Assembly (NCBI GenBank): GCA_016930075.1
Contig: JAFGHS010000168.1
Coordinates: 1 to 44,982 of the forward strand
Length of the DNA stretch: 44,982 bases
From: Deltaproteobacteria bacterium
GTDB taxonomy: Bacteria; Desulfobacterota; Syntrophia; Syntrophales; JAFGHS01
Direction of reading: 5' to 3'
A model generated the notes under the pieces. It was not told the origin of the DNA, did not search any database, and saw nothing but the letters and a program-made list of their open reading frames with translations. Within the stretch, counting starts at the first letter, position 1; each line of letters begins with the position of its first letter. This document shows, one piece after another, positions 1 through 7,944 of the stretch. Made by a program: the position numbers and the translations under genes.

Positions 1-90
1 ACCTCCTTCCTTTAGGAAACAATTACAGCCTTATTTTAGGACATTTCTACTTTGGCAGTTTAGGACATTATCACTTTGGCGGGACAGACA
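1..90 (-). mobile_element. End of an IS21-like insertion sequence (partial)
   Basis: Two near-identical subterminal repeats sit in tandem (about 36-57 and 60-80); each contains TTTAGGACAT followed by an A/T-rich stretch and CTTTGGC. On the minus strand they precede an AAGGAGGT ribosome binding site at 8-1, so a minus-strand gene, probably the transposase istA, should begin just left of the window. Multiple terminal repeats of this kind are typical of IS21-family ends. The outer boundary near 90 (minus-strand TGTCTGTCCC) is inferred. No transposase sequence is visible, so the family call rests on the repeats alone. Confidence 0.5.
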
Positions 91-101
91 ATATAGACGG
101 C

Positions 102-236
102 CTCGTAAAAAGTCGGATTCTGTCATTTCGAGGAGTCCCGCTGAAGCGGGACGACGAGAAATCTTGAAATGGTTATAGATTTCTCGTCGCTTTGCTCCTC
201 GAAATGACATGAACGGTGCGTTACCACTTTTACGAA
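102..236. repeat. Inverted-repeat (MITE-like) element, copy 1
   Basis: CTCGTAAAAAGT at 102-113 is matched by an imperfect inverted copy, ACTTTTACGA, at 226-235. Inside, GTCATTTCGAGGAG (122-135) pairs with CTCCTCGAAATGAC (195-208), and an AGAAATCT / AGATTTCT pair lies further in, so the transcript would fold into one long hairpin. There is no coding capacity. A second copy follows at 254-372. Confidence 0.75.
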
Positions 237-253
237 GGCATCAATATGTTGGT

Positions 254-372
254 CTCGTAAAAAGTCGAAAAACGTCAGCACTGTCATTTCGACCGAAGGG
301 AGAAATCTTGAAATGGTTATAGATTTCTCGTCGCTTTGCTCCTCGAAATGACAAAATTTAACTTTTTACGAG
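254..372. repeat. Inverted-repeat (MITE-like) element, copy 2
   Basis: The terminal inverted repeats are perfect: CTCGTAAAAAGT (254-265) and ACTTTTTACGAG (361-372). The interior shares the stretch from GAGAAATCTTGAAATGG through CTCCTCGAAATGACA with copy 1. The left inner arm differs (GACCGAAGGGAG in place of GAGGAG), which suggests independent decay. It is non-coding and probably mobilised in trans, if it is mobile at all. Confidence 0.75.
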
Positions 373-412
373 TTCGTCGATATAGAAAACAATAAAAGAA
401 GCTTTTCCGATT

Positions 413-480
413 CCCGCCCCTCTGATCCTCTGATCCCCTGATCCTCTGCCCCTCTAATCCTCTGACCCTCTGATTCACGC
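413..480. repeat. Degenerate C/T-rich tandem repeat
   Basis: A run of imperfect 8-10 base units of the form CCTCTGATC / CCCCTGATC / CCCTCTAATC occupies the space between the inverted-repeat element and the RdgC-like gene. It can be read as a minus-strand open frame of low complexity, but codon composition and position argue that it is a simple repeat. No other gene is seen between 373 and 554. Confidence 0.6.
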
Positions 481-554
481 CCCCTCAGCACTGCCGCATT
501 GACTTTATGGATGGGATCACATAAAGAGACAATAAAATAAGGAAGGAGCATTAC

Positions 555-1634
555 ATGGGCTTTTTGAAGGGAACGATCACCTTTGCCCCGTTTCGCGTGA
601 TCGGCGAGGATCAGGCGGGGTTCAACAATTTTTTCGACGAGCAGATAAAAAAATTTGCCTTTCCCGATTTCACAGGGGAGGCGGAAGAGAAAATCGCCGG
701 GTGGACGGATATTGCGGATCACCTTGACCGGGACTTTGCGGAGGCAAAATACGCCGTAGGCGGCTATCTGCTGTTTTCTCTCAGGATGGACAGAAAAGCG
801 GCGCCCCCTTCCTTATTAAAAATCCGTTGCCTCGAAGCGGAAAGGGATGCCCTGAAAGAAAGGAATATCAAGAGGATTAACCGGGCCCTGCGCGATGAAA
901 TCAAAGAAAGAATTCTGCATGACCTTCTGAAAAAGAGCCAGCCCATTCCGTCTTTTTATGATATCTGCTGGAATCCCCTGGGAAAAAGACTCTTCTTTTC
1001 AGGTCTTGCGGACAAAGTCGTTGACGATTTTCACGGGATATTCAAAGAGACATTCAATTTCACCCTGCAGCCTTTTTATCCCTGGGACCCGGCCTGTCTG
1101 AGCGCCGGGCAATCGGCGAAGTTGCAGTCTCTGGAGGGCGTATTATGGGGAAGGGATTTTTTGACCTGGCTCTGGTATAAAAGCGAGGAGCGCAATGGAA
1201 GCATTGCCTTTTCGCCTCAGGAAGAGGTAGAGCTTGTTTTTACGCGCCGCATTGTTCTGGCCTCGGGCGACGGCGACTATGCCGAGCAGATCGTCTGTCA
1301 AGGGCTTCATGCAGGCCTGCTGGAAGGCAAGGAAGCGCTCCGCCAGGGCAAGAAGATCAAGGAGGCCCGCGTAAGACTGGCCGTTGATGCGGATGTCTTT
1401 GAGTTTACTTTTAAGGCCGACCGATTCCATTTGCAGTCGTTGAAACTGCCCGAAACGCTGGATGATGAAGATGACCGGGATGCGGATGGGAAAACGCTGG
1501 AGAGGCTCTACCTTATTGAACGGCCATTCAAGACCATGGAAAGACTATTCGGTCTGTATCTGGATCTGAGGCTTTCGCCCCAATGGGACGCCGATGAGAC
1601 GCCGCGCATGAATAAGTGGCTCGAACGGTTATAG
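555..1634 (+). CDS. rdgC: RdgC-like recombination-associated protein
   Basis: A 359-residue protein whose opening (MGFLKGTITFAPFRV) and the segment LLFSLRMDRKAAPPSLLK resemble the RdgC family. RdgC proteins are ring-shaped DNA-binding proteins that limit RecA-dependent recombination; the family includes exonuclease-annotated members. At 359 residues it is longer than the roughly 300-residue E. coli protein. The start is supported by a GGAAGGAGC ribosome binding site about eight bases upstream of the ATG. It stands alone, downstream of mobile-element debris and convergent with the tolC-like gene. The family is assigned from remembered sequence resemblance, so the exact function is less certain than the family. 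Confidence 0.7.
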   Translation: MGFLKGTITFAPFRVIGEDQAGFNNFFDEQIKKFAFPDFTGEAEEKIAGWTDIADHLDRDFAEAKYAVGGYLLFSLRMDRKAAPPSLLKIRCLEAERDALKERNIKRINRALRDEIKERILHDLLKKSQPIPSFYDICWNPLGKRLFFSGLADKVVDDFHGIFKETFNFTLQPFYPWDPACLSAGQSAKLQSLEGVLWGRDFLTWLWYKSEERNGSIAFSPQEEVELVFTRRIVLASGDGDYAEQIVCQGLHAGLLEGKEALRQGKKIKEARVRLAVDADVFEFTFKADRFHLQSLKLPETLDDEDDRDADGKTLERLYLIERPFKTMERLFGLYLDLRLSPQWDADETPRMNKWLERL

Positions 1635-1646
1635 GCAGCCGCAGCG

Positions 1647-1703
1647 GCGACGATTCTGATTGTCGATGACGAAAAGGGCGTCGTTGTTTTGATGGCGCCA
1701 TGA
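1647..1703 (+). pseudogene. Possible remnant of a response-regulator receiver domain
   Basis: Read from 1647 the frame gives ATILIVDDEKGVVVLMAP and then a stop at 1701-1703. ILIVDDE is the classic first strand and acidic pocket of a receiver domain. Nothing downstream continues the domain, and no start codon with a ribosome binding site precedes it. It is either a decayed gene fragment between two convergent genes or a chance match. Confidence 0.3.
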
Positions 1704-1735
1704 TTCCGGAGAATAAAGAGTGCTTCCGGAAGCCG

Positions 1736-3142
1736 CTAAATGCCGTCCCGGCCAAGTCCCATCACCCGTTCCAGATTGGCCCAGGCAAGGTTATAGCTGT
1801 AAAGCGCGTCGTAATACCTGCGCCTCGCAGCCGTAAGAAGGGTGGCGGCGTCGATGACCTCAGTCGATGTGCCGATCTGGACCTTATATCTTTCCTCGCT
1901 CATCAGGTAGTTCTCTTCGGCTCCCTCAATCGCCTTTTCCGCCACAAAAATTTGTTTTTCCGCTTCTTTGAGAGATAAATAGTAATGATTCACTTCAAGC
2001 CGGACGCCGTCTGTGATCTGCATGAGGCCATTGTAAGCCATGTCCCGATCCGCCTTGCTGCTTCTCACGGCATCCCTTGTTTTGAGCCAGTTCCAGAATT
2101 CCCAGTTCATGCCCACCATGACATCCCAGGACGTGTAATCGTCTATATAGGCGCTTCCCTTGACCCGATAGCTGTCCCCCCGCCAGGTCTGATTGGCGGC
2201 CAGGGCGACGGTAGGGTAATACCCGGCCCGGGAAAAGCGCACCTGCTCCTTGGCCATATTGATCCTCAGATGAATGGCCTTGATCTCGGGTCGAAACGTC
2301 ATGGCCTGATCGAGGCAGTACGGCAGGTCGTGATGAAAAGGCTTGTAGGCCAGAATGTCTTCGACCCGGACCGGCGCGTCGAGGGGCCGGCGCAGAATAT
2401 TGTTGAAGCGGGCCTTGGCCAGGGAGAGTAAATTTTCGGACTTGATCCTGGCCTGTATGGCCTCGGCCCGGTTCAATTCTGCTTCAAGGACCTGATTTTT
2501 CGTGCTCATGCCTTCGTTGAAAAAGTTCCGGGCGACGTTGACGTGGGCTTCAAACTGCCTGACCGCCTGTTCGGCGACCTGCGCGGCTTTTTCAGCCTGC
2601 AGGATGCCGAAATAAGATTCCTTCACTTTCAGGATAACATCGAGGGTTTCCCGTTCTTTATCGACCTTGGACACATCGATCCCAATCTTGGCCAGTTCAT
2701 ACGAGCTTGTGAGCTTGAAGCCCGTGAATAGGGGCTGCGCCAGAGTGAGTCTCGCCTGAAAGTTGTCTTCCGTCCCGACAGTCACCCGTTTGGCGCACGT
2801 TGGGATAAGAGGGTAGAGGGAATTGACGCCGCCTCCGGTGTTGAGGGCATGGTATTCCACGGCAGACGATGCAGGGGCTTCTCCCAGTCGCGTATAGGTA
2901 TAAGCGCCGCTCAGGGTCGGCAAGAAACCTTTGAAGGCCCGTCTTTTTTCCCATTCGGCCTTTTCAATGACCTTATCGGCCGAATCGAGGGAAAGGCTTT
3001 TTTCGAGGGCCATTGCCACGCTTTCGGGTAGCGTAAAGACCACGGCGTCGGATGCCGCCGCCGTCAAGGGCGATGCGTACAGACACAAAAGCATCAAGGC
3101 GGATGGAATCAGATAGGCAACGGTCTTTTTCAAATCCTTCAT
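1736..3142 (-). CDS. TolC-family outer-membrane efflux protein
   Basis: A 468-residue outer-membrane channel of the TolC/OEP family. It has a Sec signal peptide in the first 25-30 residues (hydrophobic core ending near PLTAAA) followed by two OEP-type halves rich in long alpha-helical hairpins, with wording such as RLTLAQPLFTGFKL and SEERYKVQIGTSTEVIDA that is typical of the family. I chose ATG at 3142 because it follows TCAAAGGAGA and leads straight into the signal peptide; an upstream in-frame start would add 31 polar residues. It is the last gene of a macA - macB ATPase - permease - tolC operon and would form the outer-membrane duct of that exporter. Substrate unknown. Confidence 0.88.
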   Translation of the reverse strand: MKDLKKTVAYLIPSALMLLCLYASPLTAAASDAVVFTLPESVAMALEKSLSLDSADKVIEKAEWEKRRAFKGFLPTLSGAYTYTRLGEAPASSAVEYHALNTGGGVNSLYPLIPTCAKRVTVGTEDNFQARLTLAQPLFTGFKLTSSYELAKIGIDVSKVDKERETLDVILKVKESYFGILQAEKAAQVAEQAVRQFEAHVNVARNFFNEGMSTKNQVLEAELNRAEAIQARIKSENLLSLAKARFNNILRRPLDAPVRVEDILAYKPFHHDLPYCLDQAMTFRPEIKAIHLRINMAKEQVRFSRAGYYPTVALAANQTWRGDSYRVKGSAYIDDYTSWDVMVGMNWEFWNWLKTRDAVRSSKADRDMAYNGLMQITDGVRLEVNHYYLSLKEAEKQIFVAEKAIEGAEENYLMSEERYKVQIGTSTEVIDAATLLTAARRRYYDALYSYNLAWANLERVMGLGRDGI

Positions 3143-3227
3143 GTTGAATCTCCTTTGACAATGGGCTGCGGATAGAGGTTGTCGACCGTCGTCCGGCGCA
3201 TCGGCATCCGCGACGGCATGTCCGTCA

Positions 3228-4460
3228 TCATTCATAGCGCAGGGCCTCGATCGGGTCGAGGCGCGACGCCTTGCGGGCCGGATAAAAGCCGAAAAATATG
3301 CCCACGGCGCCGGAAAACAGCGTGGCCAGAAGAATTGAATCCAGGCTGATGATGGTGGCCCAGCCGGCCAGGGCGGAGATGGCGATGGCGGTTGCGACGC
3401 CTATGACGGTACCCAGAATCCCTCCGATCAAGCTGATCACCATGGCCTCCACCAAAAACTGCACCAGGACATCCCGGCTGCGGGCTCCCACGGCCATGCG
3501 GATGCCGATTTCCCGCGTCCGTTCCGTCACCGAAACGAGCATGATATTCATGATGCCGATGCCTCCCACCAGCAGGCTGATGGCGGCTACCGCCGTCAGC
3601 AGCATGGTCATGGTGTTTGTCGTTTTACCGGCCATATTGGCATATTCGTCGAGCGTCCGTACCGTAAAATCATCCGTCATGCCGGGTAGGATCTTATGCC
3701 GCTGCCTGAGGAGCTCTTCCACCTCCTGCTTGAGCGTTTCCACAAGGGCCTGGGATTGGGCGGAAACCATGATAAAATGTACGAGCCCCGGCAGGCGGTC
3801 GCCGACGAGTTTTCGAGACATGGTCGTATAGGGAACAAGAACGGTGTCGTCGTTATCCTGCCCGGAGGGGGTGCGGCCTCTGGTCTGCATAATGCCGATG
3901 ACGCGAAAAGGGACGTTTTTGATGCGGATCTGCTGCCCCACGGCCTGTTCGCCAGGTTCGAACAGGTTTTCGGCCACCGACGACCCCAAGACGGCGACGC
4001 CTGCGGCGGATCGAAAATGCTGTTCGGTGATGAATTCACCGTCTTTGACCTGCCAATCGCGCACGAGGTTGTAGTTGGCCGTGGTGCCCCAGGACCGGGT
4101 GCCCCAATTCTTTTTCCCGGCCACGAGCTGGGTGCTGGCGCCCAGAACGTAGGTGACGTTAAGGGTGGACGGGCATTCCTTTTCGATGGCCTGTGCGTCC
4201 CTTATCGTCAGCGTCGGGGCGGATCCGAAGCCGCCGCGGACGCCGCCGCTCTGGCTTGATCCGGAGAAAATCATCAGCATGTTGGCGCCGAGGCTCTGGA
4301 TCTGCTTCTGGATACTTTCGTTGGCGCCCCGGCCTACGCTGATCATGACAATCACCGACCCGATGCCGATAATAATGCCGAGCATGGTCAACAGACTTCG
4401 CACCTTATAGGCCAGCAGGGCGCGAATAGCGAGCCGGATCATGGTGATAACGATATTCAT
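3228..4460 (-). CDS. MacB-type ABC transporter permease
   Basis: A 410-residue permease with an N-terminal transmembrane helix (about residues 20-40), a large periplasmic MacB-core domain, and three C-terminal helices carrying the family segment VGGIGIMNIMLVSVTERTRE and the ending ARKASRLDPIEALRYE. These are hallmarks of the MacB/FtsX permeases, which couple cytoplasmic ATP hydrolysis to periplasmic motion rather than forming a channel themselves. ATG at 4460 is preferred because GGGGAGGA lies just upstream. Unlike E. coli MacB, the ATPase is a separate upstream gene, so a homodimer of each is expected. It lies between the ATPase and tolC genes. Confidence 0.9.
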   Translation of the reverse strand: MNIVITMIRLAIRALLAYKVRSLLTMLGIIIGIGSVIVMISVGRGANESIQKQIQSLGANMLMIFSGSSQSGGVRGGFGSAPTLTIRDAQAIEKECPSTLNVTYVLGASTQLVAGKKNWGTRSWGTTANYNLVRDWQVKDGEFITEQHFRSAAGVAVLGSSVAENLFEPGEQAVGQQIRIKNVPFRVIGIMQTRGRTPSGQDNDDTVLVPYTTMSRKLVGDRLPGLVHFIMVSAQSQALVETLKQEVEELLRQRHKILPGMTDDFTVRTLDEYANMAGKTTNTMTMLLTAVAAISLLVGGIGIMNIMLVSVTERTREIGIRMAVGARSRDVLVQFLVEAMVISLIGGILGTVIGVATAIAISALAGWATIISLDSILLATLFSGAVGIFFGFYPARKASRLDPIEALRYE

Positions 4461-4577
4461 ATTCCTCCCCAATAAAAAACAGAGCTGTAAATCCGGCATA
4501 GGCGCCGGTCATCGCGTCAGACGGGCAAGTCTCCATGACTTACACGCCGGACGAGGGGCCGTCTTTCGCCCTGTGCC

Positions 4578-5291
4578 TTATGGCGACGTCAGCCCGGAGC
4601 TCTGCGCCTGCCGTTCATCCCTTTCAATCAGACCGTCTCGCAGAAAGATTCTTCTCCGGGTGGCCTGGCCGACTTCGTGATCGTGGGTGACGATGATAAT
4701 GGTGATCCCCTCTTCATGAAGAGACGCCAGGGTGTTCATGATTTCTTTGCCCGTTTTGGTGTCCAGATTTCCCGTGGGCTCATCGGCCATAATCAGCGTC
4801 GGGCTGTTGATCAGGGCCCGGGCGATGGCAACCCGCTGTTGCTGACCGCCTGAAAGCTGGGCCGGCAGATGAGAGGCGCGGTTCTCCATGCCTACCGTGC
4901 GCAAGGCCTCCATGGATTTTTCATGCAGATTCGATTCCGCCGGTCTTCGATAGAGCATGGGGAGTTCTACGTTTTCCTGGGCCGAGCACCGGGCCAGGAG
5001 ATTGAAACTCTGAAAAATAAACCCGATTTTTCTGTTCCGGATATCGGCCTGCTTGTCCCTTGAGATGAACGAGACATCCTCGCCGTCGAACAGGTACTTG
5101 CCTTCCGTCAGGCTGTCGAGGAGGCCTGCAATATGCATCAGGGTTGATTTCCCCGAGCCTGACGGCCCCATAATCGCGAGAAATTCACCGGGATAAATAT
5201 CGACGTCCACGCCCCTTAAGGCCTCGACGGATTCGCCTGCCATGGGATAAATTTTTTTAGCCCCTTTAAAACTGATGACCGGTTTGTCCAT
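4578..5291 (-). CDS. MacB-type ABC transporter ATP-binding protein
   Basis: A 237-residue ABC ATPase with all motifs intact: Walker A GPSGSGKST near residue 43, signature LSGGQQQRVAIARAL, Walker B LIMADEPTGNLD, and switch histidine in IIIVTHDHEV. It belongs to the LolD/MacB class of export ATPases. It starts 10 bases downstream of the adaptor gene and is followed after 117 bases by the permease, so it should energise that permease. The last dozen residues are not part of the conserved domain. Confidence 0.92.
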   Translation of the reverse strand: MDKPVISFKGAKKIYPMAGESVEALRGVDVDIYPGEFLAIMGPSGSGKSTLMHIAGLLDSLTEGKYLFDGEDVSFISRDKQADIRNRKIGFIFQSFNLLARCSAQENVELPMLYRRPAESNLHEKSMEALRTVGMENRASHLPAQLSGGQQQRVAIARALINSPTLIMADEPTGNLDTKTGKEIMNTLASLHEEGITIIIVTHDHEVGQATRRRIFLRDGLIERDERQAQSSGLTSP

Positions 5292-5301
5292 GTTTTCAGG
5301 T

Positions 5302-6912
5302 CTACCTCCATGCTCTTGTCATGCCGGAAAAGGGGTTTGATTTTGTTTTGCCGGACGCTCCTGTCGCGTTGAGACCGACGATGACCTTATCCCCCTCCTT
5401 GATCTCGTTACTGACGATCTGGGTCTGGGAGTCGTCCGAAATGCCGGCCATGACATCAATGACGGCGGGCTGCCCGGTTTTGTCGAGAATATAGACCTGG
5501 GCGCGGCGGAGATTGCTTTGCCGGCGCTTCTCGCCGTATGACTTCAATTCCCGCAGGTATTCCTGAAAGGCGCCCGACTGTTCGGGCTTCAAAATTTGAG
5601 ACAGATTCCTTACAATTTCCGTAAAATAATTCCGCCAGGCCGACTGGACGTCGCGCTGCTCTTCGGGAACGGCATAGGCCTGCTTGAGCTTGGCGTCCGC
5701 TTCTTTAATGATGGCCTCATAGGCCTTGGTCTGTTCCGCGTCGAGGCTGAGCTTTTTCACGGTGTATTTGTATGTCTCCCTTTCCCGGATGGGCGGGATT
5801 CTACGGCTGCTCGACGCCGTCGTCTCCCCCGGCGGTTTAAAGCGGAAGGCTGCGTTGGGCGCCCTGAGGACGTCCTCCGCCTCGGCGGTGACAATGTTGA
5901 CGTTGGCCGTCATGCCCGGCCGAAGGATCAAGGTGTCGTTGCTGACATCGGCAATGATTTTATAGGTAACGACATTCTGGATGCTGGCGGCGGAATTTCT
6001 GATCTGACGGACTTCGGCCTTGAATTTTTGCTGGGGAAAGGCATCTACGGTGAATTCGACCTGCTGGCCGGCGGCGATCTGTCCCACATCCGCTTCGCTG
6101 ACGTTCACCATCACCTGCATGCTCGACAGGTCTTCGGCGATGGTAAACAGGGTGGGGGATTGCAGACTGGCCGCCACCGTCTGACCGACATCCACATGGC
6201 GTTCAATCACAACGCCGCTGATGGGGGATTTAATGGTGCAGTATCGGAGTTGAATTTCAGCCAGGTTGAGCGCGGCTTTCCGCTGCTCAATCAGGGCCTC
6301 GGAGCCTTTTTCCTGGGCCAGAACCCGATTGAGGTTGGCTTTGGCCGATTTGATCTGGGACTGGGACATGTCCACGGCCGCCTTGGCGTTATCTCTGCGG
6401 GCCTGGGCGGTATCGAGATCGGATCTGGCCACCATGCCCCTGCTTAACAGGTTGCTCAGGCGTTCATATCGCAATTCCGCTTCTTTGAGGGTTGCTATGG
6501 ACGAAGCGAGCTGGGCCTCGGCGTTCTGAACGCTTGCCTCGGCAGAAGCGATGTTCCGGGTGCTTTCCTGAAGCTGGGTTTTGGCGATCTGAAGCTGTGC
6601 CCTGGACTGTTCCACCTGGGCCTCATAAAAGGCCGGATCGATGAGGGCGACGACCTGGCCCTTGTTGACGGTCGAGTTGAAATCGACGTAGATCTCTTTT
6701 ATGATCCCCGAGACCTGACTGCCGACCTTGACGGTGTTGATGGGATTCAAGGTGCCCGTGGAGGAAACGAGGGATTTGAGACTTCCTTTAGTGATCGGGG
6801 CCAGACGATACTCCTGCCTGGAGGCCTCGCCGTTTTTCAGGAATGAAAATGCCAGGAAAATCCCCAGGGCCAGAATGAAACACACAAAAGATAAAAGCCC
6901 ATATTTCTTCAT
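5302..6912 (-). CDS. MacA-like periplasmic adaptor with an extra helical insert
   Basis: A 536-residue membrane-fusion protein. It begins with one transmembrane anchor (residues 5-27), followed by a biotinyl/lipoyl half (VGSQVSGIIKEIYVDFNS), a long coiled-coil hairpin rich in Ala/Gln (about 85-215), the second lipoyl half (IKSPISGVVIERHVDVGQTV) and a beta-barrel domain. Between the beta barrel and the final membrane-proximal strands there is an extra charged helical stretch (about residues 356-468), which explains why the protein is much longer than the roughly 370-residue E. coli MacA. It heads the exporter operon and would bridge the MacB-like permease to the TolC-like channel. Confidence 0.88.
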   Translation of the reverse strand: MKKYGLLSFVCFILALGIFLAFSFLKNGEASRQEYRLAPITKGSLKSLVSSTGTLNPINTVKVGSQVSGIIKEIYVDFNSTVNKGQVVALIDPAFYEAQVEQSRAQLQIAKTQLQESTRNIASAEASVQNAEAQLASSIATLKEAELRYERLSNLLSRGMVARSDLDTAQARRDNAKAAVDMSQSQIKSAKANLNRVLAQEKGSEALIEQRKAALNLAEIQLRYCTIKSPISGVVIERHVDVGQTVAASLQSPTLFTIAEDLSSMQVMVNVSEADVGQIAAGQQVEFTVDAFPQQKFKAEVRQIRNSAASIQNVVTYKIIADVSNDTLILRPGMTANVNIVTAEAEDVLRAPNAAFRFKPPGETTASSSRRIPPIRERETYKYTVKKLSLDAEQTKAYEAIIKEADAKLKQAYAVPEEQRDVQSAWRNYFTEIVRNLSQILKPEQSGAFQEYLRELKSYGEKRRQSNLRRAQVYILDKTGQPAVIDVMAGISDDSQTQIVSNEIKEGDKVIVGLNATGASGKTKSNPFSGMTRAWR

Positions 6913-6944
6913 GGTATGCCCCCTTGCGGTGAAAATGCGGTTCT

Positions 6945-7469
6945 TTATGATTCGAGTTCGACCTGCAACGTTTCCAGCACCCGTGAGACCATGCCGTAGT
7001 AACCGATCGTGACGGTCAGTTCGATAATTTCCTGTTCGTTCAGGAAATTTCTCATCCCGTTAAAGGTTTCGTCGGAGACGCGGATATGCAGGGTTTGTTC
7101 GTCCGTGTACTTAAGGACGGCGCGTTCCGTATCATTGAATGCCGGTGAATGCTTCCAGTGATGGACGGCGTCAATTTGCTCCTGGGGGACGCCGGTTCTC
7201 AGGGCGACGCGGACATGCTGCGTCCATTCGTAATGGGCGTTTGTCAGAGCGCCGACCCTCAGGATGGCAAGCTCCCGCAATGTATCGGGCAGGGCGGTTT
7301 TGTACAGGAGGGAATTGCCGAGGCGGATAAAATCCCGCAGGATGCGCGGGCTGTGAGCGAGGGCCTTTTGCAGATTCAGAATCCGGCTGCCGTTCGCTTC
7401 CAGTTTTTCGAATAGTTCCTTTGCCTCCGCTCGTGCGTCTTTATTTTCGATCAGTTTTACTCGTGCCAT
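6945..7469 (-). CDS. Carboxymuconolactone decarboxylase / AhpD-like family protein
   Basis: A 174-residue all-helical protein of the CMD family, shown by LRELAILRVGALTNAHYEWTQH followed by a conserved glycine-rich turn and a second helix pair (IIELTVTIGYYGMVSRVLE). The catalytic CxxC found in AhpD peroxidase partners is absent here (TNAHYEW occupies the site), so it is closer to the decarboxylase/uncharacterised branch. ATG at 7469 is chosen because CAGGAG lies upstream; an in-frame start at 7568 would add 33 unconserved residues. It is separated by 32 bases from the adaptor gene and could be cotranscribed with the exporter, but a functional link is not evident. Confidence 0.8.
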   Translation of the reverse strand: MARVKLIENKDARAEAKELFEKLEANGSRILNLQKALAHSPRILRDFIRLGNSLLYKTALPDTLRELAILRVGALTNAHYEWTQHVRVALRTGVPQEQIDAVHHWKHSPAFNDTERAVLKYTDEQTLHIRVSDETFNGMRNFLNEQEIIELTVTIGYYGMVSRVLETLQVELES

Positions 7470-7837
7470 GAATGATTCTCCTGTGTCAGTTCTGAGTGAT
7501 TGAAAATCCCGCATAACCAAAATGGACTTGAGGATTTCATGACACTCGTCCAATAGACGCAAGGTCATGTATAAAGGTTACACGGAAACAAAAAAATCTC
7601 CATCAGGATAATGGAGGCTTAAAAAGCAACTGTGGGTGTTCTCTATCCCTCAATAAAGCTTCCGTCGGCTCAAAACAGCTTCATGTTAAAGGGGTGCGGC
7701 TGTCTGCCGTAAAGATTTTAACTCTTTGAAAGCCATGAATCACCTATCATCAGATATTCTTAAAATCAACAGGTATTCGTTCAAGGTCGGCAAGTCATCA
7801 ATCGGAATAAACGGCATCACTTCGGGATAGAATATCA
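7470..7837. other. Intergenic region with no recognised gene
   Basis: This divergent spacer between the CMD-family gene and gcdA shows no open frame with recognisable homology and no hairpin of note. It must carry the promoter for the minus-strand gene or exporter operon, but no convincing -35/-10 pair is evident on that strand. The gcdA promoter candidate lies at its right end. Confidence 0.4.
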
Positions 7838-7866
7838 TTGACACGGTTTTCCTATTTCTTTATATA
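7838..7866 (+). promoter_or_regulatory. Putative sigma-70 promoter of gcdA
   Basis: A consensus -35 hexamer TTGACA (7838-7843) is followed after 17 bases by TATATA (7861-7866). It would give a 5' leader of about 70 bases before the gcdA ATG, which has its own AGGAG ribosome binding site at about 7933. Confidence 0.6.
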
Positions 7867-7944
7867 TGCGCTGATATTGAAATAAATCGCATCAAAAACA
7901 AACGGGAATATTTATCAAAAACAAAAAAATTCAGGAGACGATTC

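Noticed and set aside
413-480. C/T-rich tandem repeat as a CRISPR-like array
   Set aside because: Units are 8-10 bases, degenerate and without spacers; there are no cas genes.
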